DNA of 64,000 nt from Mycobacterium sp. (GTDB lineage: Bacteria; Actinomycetota; Actinomycetes; Mycobacteriales; Mycobacteriaceae): contig RXJD01000060.1 of the NCBI GenBank assembly GCA_003987775.1, positions 45,549 through 109,548 on the forward strand, in the 5' to 3' direction. Shown in pieces: positions 9,534-18,018 of the stretch (position 1 is its first letter; every line of letters begins with the position of its first letter). The position numbers were made by a program, and so were the translations under genes. The notes under the pieces are model-generated. The model worked only from the letters and a program-made list of their open reading frames with translations, did not search any database and was not told the DNA's origin.

Positions 9534-9535
9534 AT
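9514..9535. promoter_or_regulatory. Candidate MarR operator
   Basis: GATAT-GTCA-ATATC (9514-9527) is a 5-base inverted repeat with a 4-base centre, and GATAT occurs again at 9531-9535 across the marR start codon. The position just ahead of marR, with no Shine-Dalgarno sequence, suits an autorepressor site on a short-leader or leaderless transcript. Confidence 0.45.
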
Positions 9536-9953
9536 GACTTCGGTCCAGGACGCGCCGCTGGGATATCTGCTGTACCGGGTGACGACCCTGCTCCGGCCTG
9601 AGGTGGCCGCGGCGCTGAGTCCCTTGGGGCTCACGCTCCCCGAATTCGTGTGTCTGCGGATCCTGTCCCTGAGACCAGGCTTGTCGAGTGCCGAGTTGGC
9701 CCGTGGCGCCGGCGTCACGCCTCAGGCCATGAACACGGTGCTGCGCAAACTCGAAGACCTCGGTGTGGTGTCGCGACCGGCGTCGGTGTCCTCCGGCCGC
9801 GCCCTGCCGGCGTCCCTGACCAGCCAGGGCCAGGAGTTGCTGCAACGGGCTGAGGCGGTGGTGCGCACCGCCGACGCCCACATCCTCTGCCGGCTCAGCG
9901 ACGCCGAACAGCGCGAGTTCAAGAACATGCTCGTCAAGCTCGGATCGGACTGA
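9534..9953 (+). CDS. MarR-family transcriptional regulator (Rv2887-type)
   Basis: The 139-residue protein has the MarR winged helix-turn-helix: LTLPEFVCLRILSLRPGLSSAELARGAGVTPQAMNTVLRKLEDLGVVSR, then the wing and LTSQGQELLQRA. MarR dimers bind palindromes and release DNA on binding small aromatic ligands. Synteny with Rv2887, just before the amidase gene, supports orthology; from memory, that regulator represses genes for drug or small-molecule modification. It lies convergent with the amidase, 3 bases apart. No ribosome-binding site is visible before the ATG. Confidence 0.88.
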   Translation: MTSVQDAPLGYLLYRVTTLLRPEVAAALSPLGLTLPEFVCLRILSLRPGLSSAELARGAGVTPQAMNTVLRKLEDLGVVSRPASVSSGRALPASLTSQGQELLQRAEAVVRTADAHILCRLSDAEQREFKNMLVKLGSD

Positions 9954-9956
9954 ACG

Positions 9957-11369
9957 TCAGTCGTGGATCCTTGCCCACGGCCGGGCCTCTTCGAGTTCAT
10001 AGGCCAATTCGAGTAACCGCGCCTCCCGGCCGGTGTCGGCCGCCAGCATCATTCCCACCGGCAGCCCGTCCGCGGACTGCGCCAGTGGCAGCGAGATCGC
10101 GGGTTCGCCGGTCACGTTCTGCAGCGGAGTGAAGGCCACCCAGTCGATCAGCCGGTCGATGACTTGCTGATAGTCGGAGGGCGCGAGGTATCCGATGGCG
10201 GGCGTCGGCTCGGCGAGGGTCGGAGAGAGCAACACGTCGTAGTCGCCGAAGAACCGGGCGCTGCGCCGCCGCAGACCGCGCAGCCGCGCGATGGCCAGTG
10301 GCACCCGGTGGATGTTGCGTCGGGTGTGCCGGGCCAGTCCCAGCGTCAGCTCGTCCAGCCTGGTGCGGTCGAAGGTGTCGCCGAACAGTCGGCGACCGCT
10401 ACCCACCTGCGCGAACGCCAGGAAGCCCCAGTACAGGACGAAGTCGTCGACGAAGCTGGCCGGCACCCAGTCGTTGTCGATGTAGCTGACGTGATGGCCC
10501 AGTTCCTCGAGCAGCGCCGCCGATTTCAGGGTCAACTCCCTGATCTCGGGACTCGCCTCGCGCCGCACCGAACTGGTCAGTGCCGCGATCTTGAGGCGCT
10601 GCTTCCCCGGTCGCGTCACGTCGCCGATCGGCGGCAGCTTGGGATTGCGCCACAGCCGCTCGGCCTCACGGTAGAAAGCCGCGGTGTCGCGCACCGAGCG
10701 GGTCAGGACGCCGTTGGCGACGATGCCCACCGGCAACCGCCGGTATTGCGGGTCCAGCGGCATGCGCCCGCGCGACGGCTTGAGCCCGATCAGCCCGTTG
10801 CACGCTGCCGGGATCCGGATGGAACCGCCGCCGTCGTTGGCGTGCGCGATGGGCACCACCCCGGCGGCGACGAACGCGCCGGACCCCGAGGACGAGGCGC
10901 CGGCGGTGTGGTCGGTGTTCCAGGGGTTGCGGACCGGCCCCAGCCGCGGATGCTCGGCGGCGGCGCTGAACCCGAACTCCGACAGCTGGGTCTTGCCCAG
11001 CGATATCAGTCCGGTGTCGAGCACCACCCGGGTGACCGCACTGTCCGCGCTGGCCGGTCGCGGCTCCCAGGCGTCGGTGCCGTTCATCGTGGGCTGTCCG
11101 ACGACGTCGATGTTGTCCTTGATCAGCGTCGGCACGCCTTCGAAAAAGCCTGTGCGGAAGCCGCCGCCGTGTTGCCCGGCGGCGGCCCTGGCCGCGTCGA
11201 AGGCCTGGTAGGCCAGGCCGTTCAATGCTGGGTTGACCGCCTCCGCGCGCGCGATGGCGGCCTCGACGGCATCAACCCGGCCCACCCGGCCGGTGCGGAT
11301 CGCCTCGGCCAGGGCGACCGCATCCAGGTCGCCTAGGGCGTCGTCGCGAAAAGCGTGTACCCGAGCCAT
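9957..11369 (-). CDS. amiC: Amidase, amidase-signature family (AmiC-like)
   Basis: The 470-residue protein carries the full Ser-cisSer-Lys triad of the amidase signature family: Lys84 in LIKDNI, Ser159 in GASSSGSG, and the nucleophile Ser183 in DGGGSIRIPA. These enzymes hydrolyse amides to carboxylate and ammonia; the natural substrate here is not evident. It follows tsf by 26 bases on the same strand, so it may be transcribed with rpsB-tsf, as in M. tuberculosis. ATG at 11369. Confidence 0.9.
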   Translation of the reverse strand: MARVHAFRDDALGDLDAVALAEAIRTGRVGRVDAVEAAIARAEAVNPALNGLAYQAFDAARAAAGQHGGGFRTGFFEGVPTLIKDNIDVVGQPTMNGTDAWEPRPASADSAVTRVVLDTGLISLGKTQLSEFGFSAAAEHPRLGPVRNPWNTDHTAGASSSGSGAFVAAGVVPIAHANDGGGSIRIPAACNGLIGLKPSRGRMPLDPQYRRLPVGIVANGVLTRSVRDTAAFYREAERLWRNPKLPPIGDVTRPGKQRLKIAALTSSVRREASPEIRELTLKSAALLEELGHHVSYIDNDWVPASFVDDFVLYWGFLAFAQVGSGRRLFGDTFDRTRLDELTLGLARHTRRNIHRVPLAIARLRGLRRRSARFFGDYDVLLSPTLAEPTPAIGYLAPSDYQQVIDRLIDWVAFTPLQNVTGEPAISLPLAQSADGLPVGMMLAADTGREARLLELAYELEEARPWARIHD

Positions 11370-11395
11370 GCGTCGAGTGTCGAGGCAGACCCGGA

Positions 11396-12211
11396 CTAGG
11401 CCTGCCCCACCTCGAAGCGCACGAAGCGCGTCACCGTGACTCCGGCCTCGTCGAGCAGTGCCTTAACCGACTTCTTGCTGTCGGACACCGACGGCTGCTC
11501 GAGCAGCACGCTGTCCTTGAAGAAGCCGTTGAGGCGGCCCTCGACGATCTTGGGCAGCGCCTGCTCCGGCTTGCCCTCGGCCTTGGCCGTCTCCTCGGCG
11601 ATGCGGCGCTCGCTGGCCACCACGTCCTCGGGGACGTCGTCGCGGGACAGGTAGCGCGCCTTGAGGGCGGCGATCTGCAGGGCAACCGAGTGCGCCGCGT
11701 CGTTGTCCTCGCCGGTGAATTCGACGAGCACCCCGACGGCCGGCGGCAGGTCAGCGGCCCGCTTGTGCAGGTAGGTCTCGACGTTGCCGTCGAAGTACTG
11801 CACGCGGCGCAGCTCCAGCTTCTCGCCGATCTTGGCCGACAGCTCGGCGATGGCCTGCTCGACCGTCTTGTCGCCGATGCTGGCCGCTTTGAGGCTCTCG
11901 ACGTCGGTCGCCTTGGACTCCAGGGCGGCGTTGACGACCTCGTCGGCCAGGGCCTGGAACTCCGCGTTCTTGGCGACGAAGTCGGTCTCGGAGTTCAGCT
12001 CGATCAGTGCGCCCTGCTTGGCGGCCACCAGACCTTCAGCCGTCGCACGCTCAGCACGCTTGCCGACGTCCTTGGCGCCCTTGATCCGCAGCGCCTCGAC
12101 CGCCTTGTCGAAGTCGCCGTCCGAGTCGGCCAGCGCGTTCTTGCAGTCGAGCATTCCAGCACCGGTCAGCTCCCGAAGTCGCTTGACGTCGGCAGCGGTG
12201 AAATTCGCCAA
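11396..12211 (-). CDS. tsf: Elongation factor Ts
   Basis: EF-Ts exchanges GDP for GTP on EF-Tu. The 271-residue protein starts [27 protein letters not shown], includes the [10 protein letters not shown] motif that contacts EF-Tu, and ends [10 protein letters not shown]. The start is a TTG at 12211 with AGAAAGG upstream. It lies 23 bases after rpsB, the near-universal pairing. Confidence 0.97.
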   Translation of the reverse strand: MANFTAADVKRLRELTGAGMLDCKNALADSDGDFDKAVEALRIKGAKDVGKRAERATAEGLVAAKQGALIELNSETDFVAKNAEFQALADEVVNAALESKATDVESLKAASIGDKTVEQAIAELSAKIGEKLELRRVQYFDGNVETYLHKRAADLPPAVGVLVEFTGEDNDAAHSVALQIAALKARYLSRDDVPEDVVASERRIAEETAKAEGKPEQALPKIVEGRLNGFFKDSVLLEQPSVSDSKKSVKALLDEAGVTVTRFVRFEVGQA

Positions 12212-12234
12212 TGCTCAGCCTTTCTTGAGATATC

Positions 12235-13071
12235 TCAGGATGCGTCTGTTGTTGATTCGGGGGTGCCACTCGGGGCTTCGGCGGCGCCGGCGGTAGCGGC
12301 GGCACCGGCCAGCAGCTCCTGCTCCCACTCGGGCAGCGGCTCGGCGGCTTCGGCCTCGGGCTTGCCGTCGCCACGGCCCAGCCCGGCACGGGCCTGCAGA
12401 CCCTCGGCGACCGCGGAGGCGATCACCTTGGTGAGCAGCGCGGCCGAACGGATCGCGTCGTCGTTACCCGGGATCGGGTAGTCGACCTCGTCGGGGTCGC
12501 AGTTGGTGTCGAGGATCGCGATCACCGGGATGCCCAGCTTGCGGGCCTCGCCGACGGCGATGTGCTCCTTGTTGGTGTCGACGACCCAGATCGCCGACGG
12601 CACCTTGGCCATGTCGCGGATACCACCGAGGCTGCGCTCGAGCTTGTTCTTCTCGCGGGTCAGCATCAGGATTTCCTTCTTGGTGCGACCCTCGAAACCA
12701 CCGGTCTGCTCCATCGCCTCGAGCTCCTTGAGGCGCTGCAGACGCTTGTGCACGGTGGAGAAGTTAGTGAGCATGCCGCCCAGCCAGCGCTGGTTCACGT
12801 ACGGCATGCCGACACGGGTCGCTTCAGCGGCGACGGATTCCTGTGCCTGCTTCTTGGTGCCGACGAACATGACGCTGCCGCCGTGGGCGACGGTCTCTTT
12901 GACGAACTCGTACGCCTTGTCGATGTAGGTCAGCGTCTGCTGCAGGTCGATGATGTAGATGCCGTTGCGGTCGGTGAAGATGAACCGCTTCATCTTGGGA
13001 TTCCAGCGACGGGTCTGGTGCCCGAAGTGGGTGCCGCTGTCAAGCAGCTGCTTCATGGTTACAACAGCCAT
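12235..13071 (-). CDS. rpsB: 30S ribosomal protein S2
   Basis: The 278-residue protein starts [27 protein letters not shown] and contains the S2 signatures [19 protein letters not shown] and [21 protein letters not shown]. It ends in a variable acidic, Ala-rich tail typical of actinobacteria. It assembles on the 30S back and recruits S1-type contacts. It is the first gene of rpsB-tsf. Confidence 0.98.
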   Translation of the reverse strand: MAVVTMKQLLDSGTHFGHQTRRWNPKMKRFIFTDRNGIYIIDLQQTLTYIDKAYEFVKETVAHGGSVMFVGTKKQAQESVAAEATRVGMPYVNQRWLGGMLTNFSTVHKRLQRLKELEAMEQTGGFEGRTKKEILMLTREKNKLERSLGGIRDMAKVPSAIWVVDTNKEHIAVGEARKLGIPVIAILDTNCDPDEVDYPIPGNDDAIRSAALLTKVIASAVAEGLQARAGLGRGDGKPEAEAAEPLPEWEQELLAGAAATAGAAEAPSGTPESTTDAS

Positions 13072-13374
13072 GGCAATGCCCAGCTTTCAATGTCGGTTGT
13101 CGCCCGGAATCGGTTGAGACCGGGCCCTGGCGCCTGCTGCGATGCCGAACCCGCGTCCGGGGACTAACGGGACCGCTCGGCATGCTGATGCGGGTCCCTC
13201 GATTACTGGGCCGCGTTGCAGACGCGCGAAGTCAGCCCGCTTTCACGAGCTGCGTAGAGGAGTTTACACCGCGCGGGCGGGTGGTTTTTCCCGCTGCCCA
13301 CCGGGCCGATCCCAGCGTCCACAGGGCCGTCCCAGTGACTGGCGGGGCGTGGGCGGGTCCGGTGCACTACCCGG
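13072..13374. other. Divergent region between rpsB and the M23 peptidase gene
   Basis: This 303-base region contains the rpsB leader (about 190 bases if the promoter call at 13261 is right) and the upstream region of the peptidase gene. No coding or RNA gene is supported. No clear leader hairpin for S2 autoregulation was recognised by eye. Confidence 0.5.
13261..13268 (-). promoter_or_regulatory. Candidate extended -10 of the rpsB-tsf promoter
   Basis: Read on the minus strand this is TGTAAACT, that is TANNNT with an upstream TG. No good -35 is present 17 bases upstream, which extended -10 promoters tolerate. It would give a leader of roughly 180-190 bases. Confidence 0.35.
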
Positions 13375-13932
13375 ATGCGATGGATATTGCTGGTCCTGGC
13401 GGTGTGTTGGGTGCTGCTCAACGCTCCGCCGGCCGACGCCGCCGGTGAGCGGCTGCAGTGGCCGCTGCGTCCGGCACCGGCAGTGACGCGCGCGTTCGAT
13501 GCACCCAAGCCCGACTGGCAGGCCGGGCACCGTGGCGTTGACCTGGCGGGCAACCCGGGCCAGGCGGTCTACGCCGCGGGCGATGCGACGGTGATCTTCG
13601 CGGGGCTCTCGGGGGGCCGCCCGGTGGTGTCGCTGGCTCACCCCGGCGGCTTGCACACCAGCTACGAACCGCTGCGCGCGCGGGTGCGGGCCGGCCAGAC
13701 GGTGGCATCCGGCGCGGTCATCGGTGAGTTGTTGGCCGGGCACGCCGGGTGCCCGGTGGCGGCGTGTCTGCACTGGGGGGCGATGTGGGGTCCGGCCTCG
13801 CACGCGGACTATGTCGACCCGCTGGGCCTGCTGGCGTCGACGCCGATCCGGCTCAAGCCGCTGACGGGTCAGGCCCGCGGGTGCGCCTGGTCATGCACCG
13901 CGCGCAACCGGGCGACCGCGACGTGGGTGTAG
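13375..13932 (+). CDS. Secreted M23-family (LytM-like) peptidase, Rv2891-type
   Basis: A signal peptide (about residues 1-23, ending DAA) precedes one M23 domain of about 150 residues. Zinc ligands are visible: His52 and Asp56 in GHRGVDL, and His133 in CLHWG. The usual first His of the HxH pair is Cys131, a change I associate with many actinobacterial members. That His is normally catalytic, so activity is uncertain and the protein may act in cell-wall remodelling as a binder or activator. Its 3' end overlaps the end of xerC by 64 bases in convergent orientation. Confidence 0.82.
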   Translation: MRWILLVLAVCWVLLNAPPADAAGERLQWPLRPAPAVTRAFDAPKPDWQAGHRGVDLAGNPGQAVYAAGDATVIFAGLSGGRPVVSLAHPGGLHTSYEPLRARVRAGQTVASGAVIGELLAGHAGCPVAACLHWGAMWGPASHADYVDPLGLLASTPIRLKPLTGQARGCAWSCTARNRATATWV

Positions 13933-14765
13933 AGCTGGGTGGTGGCCAGGCTGGAATGGCCGAGCAACTCCTGCACCACCCGCAGGTCCGCTCCCCCTTC
14001 GAGCAGGTGGGTGGCGGCGCTGTGCCGCAGCCCGTGCGGTCCCATGTCGGGTGCGCCGTCCACCGCCGCGACGGTCTGGTGCACCACCGTGCGGGCCTGC
14101 CGCACGTCGAGCCGGCGGCCGCGCGCGCCCAGCAGCAGCGCAGGGCCGGACTCCGCGGTGGCCAGCGCCGGACGCCCGTTCGACAGCCAGGCGCTCAGCG
14201 CTTCGGCGGCCGGTGTCCCGAACGGCGCCGTGCGCTGTTTGTTGCCTTTCCCCAGCACCCGCACCACCCGATGCGCGGTGTCGACGTCGTCGACGTCCAG
14301 ACCGCAGAGCTCGCTCACCCGGATGCCGGTGGCGTAGAGCAGTTCGACGATCAGCCGGTCGCGCAGGGCCAGTGGATCACCCTGTTCGGCTCCGGATTTA
14401 GCGGCCGTCATGGCGGCCAGCGCCTGGTCCTGGCGCAGCACCGACGGCAGCGTGCGGTGGGCTTTGGGCACCTGCAGGCGGGCGGCGGGATCGGTGGCCA
14501 GCAGGCCCCGGCGCACGGCCCAGGCGGTGAAGGCCTTGACCGAGGAGGTGCGGCGGGCCAGCGTGGTGCGGGCCGCCCCCGCACCGGCGGCCCCGGCCAG
14601 CCACGACCGCAGCACCGGCAGGCTCAGGGTTTGCAGATCCGATCCACGCGCGGTGAGGAAATCGAACAGCGAGCGCAGGTCGCCGCGGTAGGCGCGACGG
14701 GTGTGCGCCGAGCGACCGCACTGCAGTTCCAGGTATTCGTCGAACTCGTCGAGGACGGCCTGCAT
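13869..14765 (-). CDS. xerC: Tyrosine recombinase XerC
   Basis: XerC and XerD resolve chromosome dimers at dif during division. The 298-residue protein has an N-terminal SAM-like core-binding domain (about 1-95) and a C-terminal catalytic domain with every catalytic residue: Arg149 (GIRVSEL), Lys173 (GKGNK), His244 and Arg247 ([12 protein letters not shown]), His270 (LLGH) and Tyr279 (QLYTHV). ATG at 14765. It is syntenic with Rv2894c. Confidence 0.96.
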   Translation of the reverse strand: MQAVLDEFDEYLELQCGRSAHTRRAYRGDLRSLFDFLTARGSDLQTLSLPVLRSWLAGAAGAGAARTTLARRTSSVKAFTAWAVRRGLLATDPAARLQVPKAHRTLPSVLRQDQALAAMTAAKSGAEQGDPLALRDRLIVELLYATGIRVSELCGLDVDDVDTAHRVVRVLGKGNKQRTAPFGTPAAEALSAWLSNGRPALATAESGPALLLGARGRRLDVRQARTVVHQTVAAVDGAPDMGPHGLRHSAATHLLEGGADLRVVQELLGHSSLATTQLYTHVAVARLRAVHDQAHPRA

Positions 14766-14797
14766 TCCCTCACGCTGACACGGCGCGCCCCGGTCTT

Positions 14798-15958
14798 TCA
14801 GAGGACGCGCCGCAGCGTGTCCGGGGTGAGATCTTTGAGCGACGGGTAGCCGTCCACGGCCATGGTCAGATCCGCTTCGGCGAGCAGGCTGCGCAGTACG
14901 TGGACGACGCCATCGACCCCGCCCAGGGCCATCCCGTAGGCGTAGGGCCGGCCGACGCCGACCGCGGTGGCGCCCATGGCCAGCGCCTTGACGACGTCGG
15001 CTCCGCTGCGGATGCCCGAGTCGAACAGCACCGGCAGCCCGCCGGCGGCCTCGACGACGCCGGGCAGGCAGTCCAGTGCCGGCAACCCGCCGTTGGCTTG
15101 GCGGCCGCCGTGCGTCGAGCAGTAGATGCCGTCGACGCCGCCGTCGATCGCGCGCCGGGCGTCGTCGGGGTGGCAGATGCCCTTGATGATCATCGGCAGG
15201 TCGGTCAGGGACCGCAGCCAGGTGAGGTCGTCCCAGGTGAGCGGGTTTCCGAAGGTCTGCGCCCAGGCCAGCACCGTGCCCTGCGGGTCTTCCTCGGGCG
15301 GCCGTTGCAGCCCGGCGCGGAACACCGGGTCGCTGGTGTAGTTACTCAGGCAGTGACCCCGCAGTTGCGGGAAGTTGGCCGTGGTCAGGTCGCGGGGGCG
15401 CCAGCCGGGGATCCAGGTGTCGAGGGTGACGATGATGGCCTTGTAGCCGGCGGCTTCGGCCCGCTGCACCAGGCTGGCGGCCAAGTCGCGGTCCTTGGGC
15501 GTGTACAGCTGGAAGAACCCGGGGGTGTCGCCGAACAGCGCGGCGACGTCTTCCAGCGGGTCGGCGGTCAAGGTGGAGACCACCATCGGCACGCCGGTGC
15601 GCGCCGCCGCGCGCGCCGTCGCCAGGTCGCCGTGCCCATCCTGTGCGCACAGGCCGATCACACCGATCGGCGCCATGAACAACGGCGAGGGCAGTGTCAG
15701 GCCGAACATCTGCACCGACAGGTCGCGCTCGGCGGCACCGACGAACATGCGCGGCATCAAACCCCAGCGGTCGAACGCCTCGCGGTTGGCGCGCTGGGTG
15801 CGTTCATCGCCTGCTCCCCCGGTGACATACGACCAGACTGAGGGCGCCATCGCCTTTTCCGCCCTGGCCTCCAGCTCGGCGAACGCCATCGGAAGCGAGG
15901 GCGCTACCCCGGCCAGACCCTGGAAATAGATTTCGAGCTGATAGTCGCCGAATGCCAT
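14798..15958 (-). CDS. FMN-dependent alpha-hydroxy-acid oxidase, lactate 2-monooxygenase-like
   Basis: The 386-residue protein is strongly similar, from memory, to the M. smegmatis lactate 2-monooxygenase, which converts L-lactate and oxygen to acetate, CO2 and water. Shared strings include [41 protein letters not shown] and [18 protein letters not shown]. The FMN and catalytic residues are present: Lys259 (IIKGI), His283 and Arg286 ([11 protein letters not shown]). The residue two before Arg-contact His, normally Asn in SNHGGRQ, is Thr here. It sits between xerC and the siderophore-interacting gene, a place where I do not recall such a gene in M. tuberculosis. Monooxygenase versus oxidase chemistry cannot be decided from sequence alone. 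Confidence 0.85.
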   Translation of the reverse strand: MAFGDYQLEIYFQGLAGVAPSLPMAFAELEARAEKAMAPSVWSYVTGGAGDERTQRANREAFDRWGLMPRMFVGAAERDLSVQMFGLTLPSPLFMAPIGVIGLCAQDGHGDLATARAAARTGVPMVVSTLTADPLEDVAALFGDTPGFFQLYTPKDRDLAASLVQRAEAAGYKAIIVTLDTWIPGWRPRDLTTANFPQLRGHCLSNYTSDPVFRAGLQRPPEEDPQGTVLAWAQTFGNPLTWDDLTWLRSLTDLPMIIKGICHPDDARRAIDGGVDGIYCSTHGGRQANGGLPALDCLPGVVEAAGGLPVLFDSGIRSGADVVKALAMGATAVGVGRPYAYGMALGGVDGVVHVLRSLLAEADLTMAVDGYPSLKDLTPDTLRRVL

Positions 15959-15993
15959 GACTTAGAGGATGCCAGCCCGCGTCTGAGCCGAAC

Positions 15994-16845
15994 CTACTGC
16001 TCCGCGGACTCCGCCTCAGCCAGCTCCTTTTTCCACTGCCGGAACGACTCCTCGGTGCGCCCGCGCCGCCAGTAGCCCGAGATCGAGGCAGCCCACTGGG
16101 CGTCGACGCCGCGCTCCTTGCGGATGTAGGGCCGCAGATTGTGCATGACGGCCTGCGCCTCGCCATGGATGAAGACATGCACCTGGCCGGGCAGCCAACG
16201 GGCGGTGGTGACCGCCTCGATCAGCGGGGCGTGGTCACCGGCGCGATCCTCCGGCACCAGATCCGCGCGTCCGCCGCGGTACACCCAGTTGACCTCGACT
16301 CCTTCCGGGGCGGTCAGCGGTATCTCGTCGTCGGGGCCGGCCACCTCGATGAACGCCATGCCCACCGCCGAGTCCGGCAGTGCCTCCAGGGCTGCCGAGA
16401 TGGCCGGCAGCGCGGCCTCGTCGCCTGCCAGCAGGTGCCAGTCGGCGGCCGGGTCGGGCGCGTAGGCGCCGCTGGGGCCCATCAGATAGATCGGCTGGCC
16501 CGGCTGGGCCGTGGCGGCCCACTGTCCCGCCACTCCGTGCTCGCCGTGCACCGCGATGTCCAGCGTGATCCGTTCGGCGGCCTCGTCGACTCGGCGGACG
16601 GTGATGGTGCGCACCGGCGGCCGCTTCTCCGGCGGCAGTCCGGCGAAGCTGTCGATCGTCAGCGGCTGCGGCAGCGCAGCCACGTCGATGCCCTCGGCGA
16701 CGAACACCAACTTGACGTAGGAGTCGGTGAACTTGCTGGGCACGAACGTGTCGAAGTTGTTGCTGCCCAGCACCACCCGCACCATGTGCGGCGTCAGCTG
16801 CTCGGTACTGACCACCTCGAAAGCCTGCACGGGCCGGCCTGCCAC
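15994..16845 (-). CDS. viuB: Siderophore-interacting FAD-binding protein (ViuB/SIP family)
   Basis: The 283-residue protein belongs to the siderophore-interacting flavoreductases that release iron from ferric siderophores in the cytoplasm. It has a FAD-binding barrel with RTITVRR (Arg79), then DIAVHGEHGVAGQWA, the phosphate-binding GPSGAY, an NAD(P)H-type domain with LLAGDEAALPAI, and a C-terminal helix pair ending ISGYWRRGRTEESFRQWK that is typical of the family. The usual RxYT has Ile in place of Tyr. GTG start with CAGGAG upstream. It lies downstream of dprA on the same strand. Confidence 0.88.
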   Translation of the reverse strand: MAGRPVQAFEVVSTEQLTPHMVRVVLGSNNFDTFVPSKFTDSYVKLVFVAEGIDVAALPQPLTIDSFAGLPPEKRPPVRTITVRRVDEAAERITLDIAVHGEHGVAGQWAATAQPGQPIYLMGPSGAYAPDPAADWHLLAGDEAALPAISAALEALPDSAVGMAFIEVAGPDDEIPLTAPEGVEVNWVYRGGRADLVPEDRAGDHAPLIEAVTTARWLPGQVHVFIHGEAQAVMHNLRPYIRKERGVDAQWAASISGYWRRGRTEESFRQWKKELAEAESAEQ

Positions 16846-16878
16846 GTTTTCTCCTGTCCCGATCTGACCCCACGTCGA

Positions 16879-18018
16879 CTATACGAGTCGGCTCTGGCGA
16901 CGCCGCTGACGCACAATCCGCCAGCACCCGTCGCGGCACTCGGCCAGACCCATGAGTTCCAGCAGTGCCAGCGGCCCCAGCACGAGTTCTGGCGCCAAGC
17001 CTGCGGCGACGGCGATCTCGTCGACCACGGACGCGCCCCGGCCGGGTAGCGCCTCATAGACGCGTCGCTCGGTCTCCCCCAGCTCGTCGAGGGCGGTGGC
17101 GGGCCGCGGCTCGTCGGGCGCCAGCTCACCGATGTGGCCGACCAACTCCACGACGTCCTCGTAGCGGGTGACCAGCTCCGCGCCGTTGCGCAGCAGCGCG
17201 TGACAACCCGCCGATGCCGACGACGTCACCGGCCCCGGTACCGCGGCCACGACGCGGCCCAGCGATCGCGCCCAGGCGGCGGTGTTCGCGGCCCCACTGC
17301 GCAGTCCCGCCTCCACCACCACCGCGGCGCCCGCCAGGGCGGCCACCAGCCGATTGCGGGTGAGAAAGCGGAACCGGGCCGGGCGTACCCCGGGCGGGTA
17401 CTCGGTGCAGACCAGACCGTGTTGGGCGATGCGGTGCAGCAGCGCGGAATGACCGGCCGGGTACGGGATGTCCAGCCCGCTGGCCAGGACGGCGACGGTG
17501 ATCCCGTCGGCGGCCAGGGCGGCGCGGTGAGCCGCCCCGTCGATGCCGTAGGCGGCGCCGGAGACTACGGCGATGTCGCGCTGCGCGAGCCCGGAGGCCA
17601 GTTCGCCGGCGATGTGTTCGCCGTAAGCCGTCGCGGCCCGGGTGCCGACCAGTGCGGCCGCACGCGCGGCCACGTCGTCCAGGCGCGCGGGACCCGCCGC
17701 CCACAACACCATCGGCATGGTGTTCCTGGACCGGGCGCCGTCGAACGCGGCAAAGGCGAGCACCGGCCACTCGTCGTCATCCGGCGTCACCAGTCGGCCG
17801 CCACGGCGGTGAATCACCTCGAGATCCGTTGCAGTCCGGTCGATCTCGCGGCGCGCCGCGGTGAGCCGGACGAGGTTGTCATCGACCAAGCCGCGCCGGA
17901 CCCGCTCGGCCGCCTCTTGCGGCCCGACACTGGCCACCAGGGCCGCGAGTTCCGCGCAGGGCGGTTCGGCGACCCGCGACAGGTATGCCCAGGCGCGCAT
18001 CGTGGAGCTGTCGCTCAT
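16879..18018 (-). CDS. dprA: DprA/Smf-family DNA-processing protein
   Basis: DprA loads RecA on incoming single-stranded DNA during natural transformation in other bacteria; its role in mycobacteria is unclear. The 379-residue protein has an N-terminal SAM-like region, a Rossmann-like core with VGTRAATAYGEH and VVSGAAYGIDGAAHRAAL, then GLDIPYPAGHSALLHRI and a C-terminal winged helix (LGETERRVYEALPGRG). The ATG at 18018 overlaps the comM stop as ATGA, so translation is coupled. The frame runs on upstream for another 198 codons, but that part overlaps comM and is not family-like. Confidence 0.93.
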   Translation of the reverse strand: MSDSSTMRAWAYLSRVAEPPCAELAALVASVGPQEAAERVRRGLVDDNLVRLTAARREIDRTATDLEVIHRRGGRLVTPDDDEWPVLAFAAFDGARSRNTMPMVLWAAGPARLDDVAARAAALVGTRAATAYGEHIAGELASGLAQRDIAVVSGAAYGIDGAAHRAALAADGITVAVLASGLDIPYPAGHSALLHRIAQHGLVCTEYPPGVRPARFRFLTRNRLVAALAGAAVVVEAGLRSGAANTAAWARSLGRVVAAVPGPVTSSASAGCHALLRNGAELVTRYEDVVELVGHIGELAPDEPRPATALDELGETERRVYEALPGRGASVVDEIAVAAGLAPELVLGPLALLELMGLAECRDGCWRIVRQRRRQSRLV

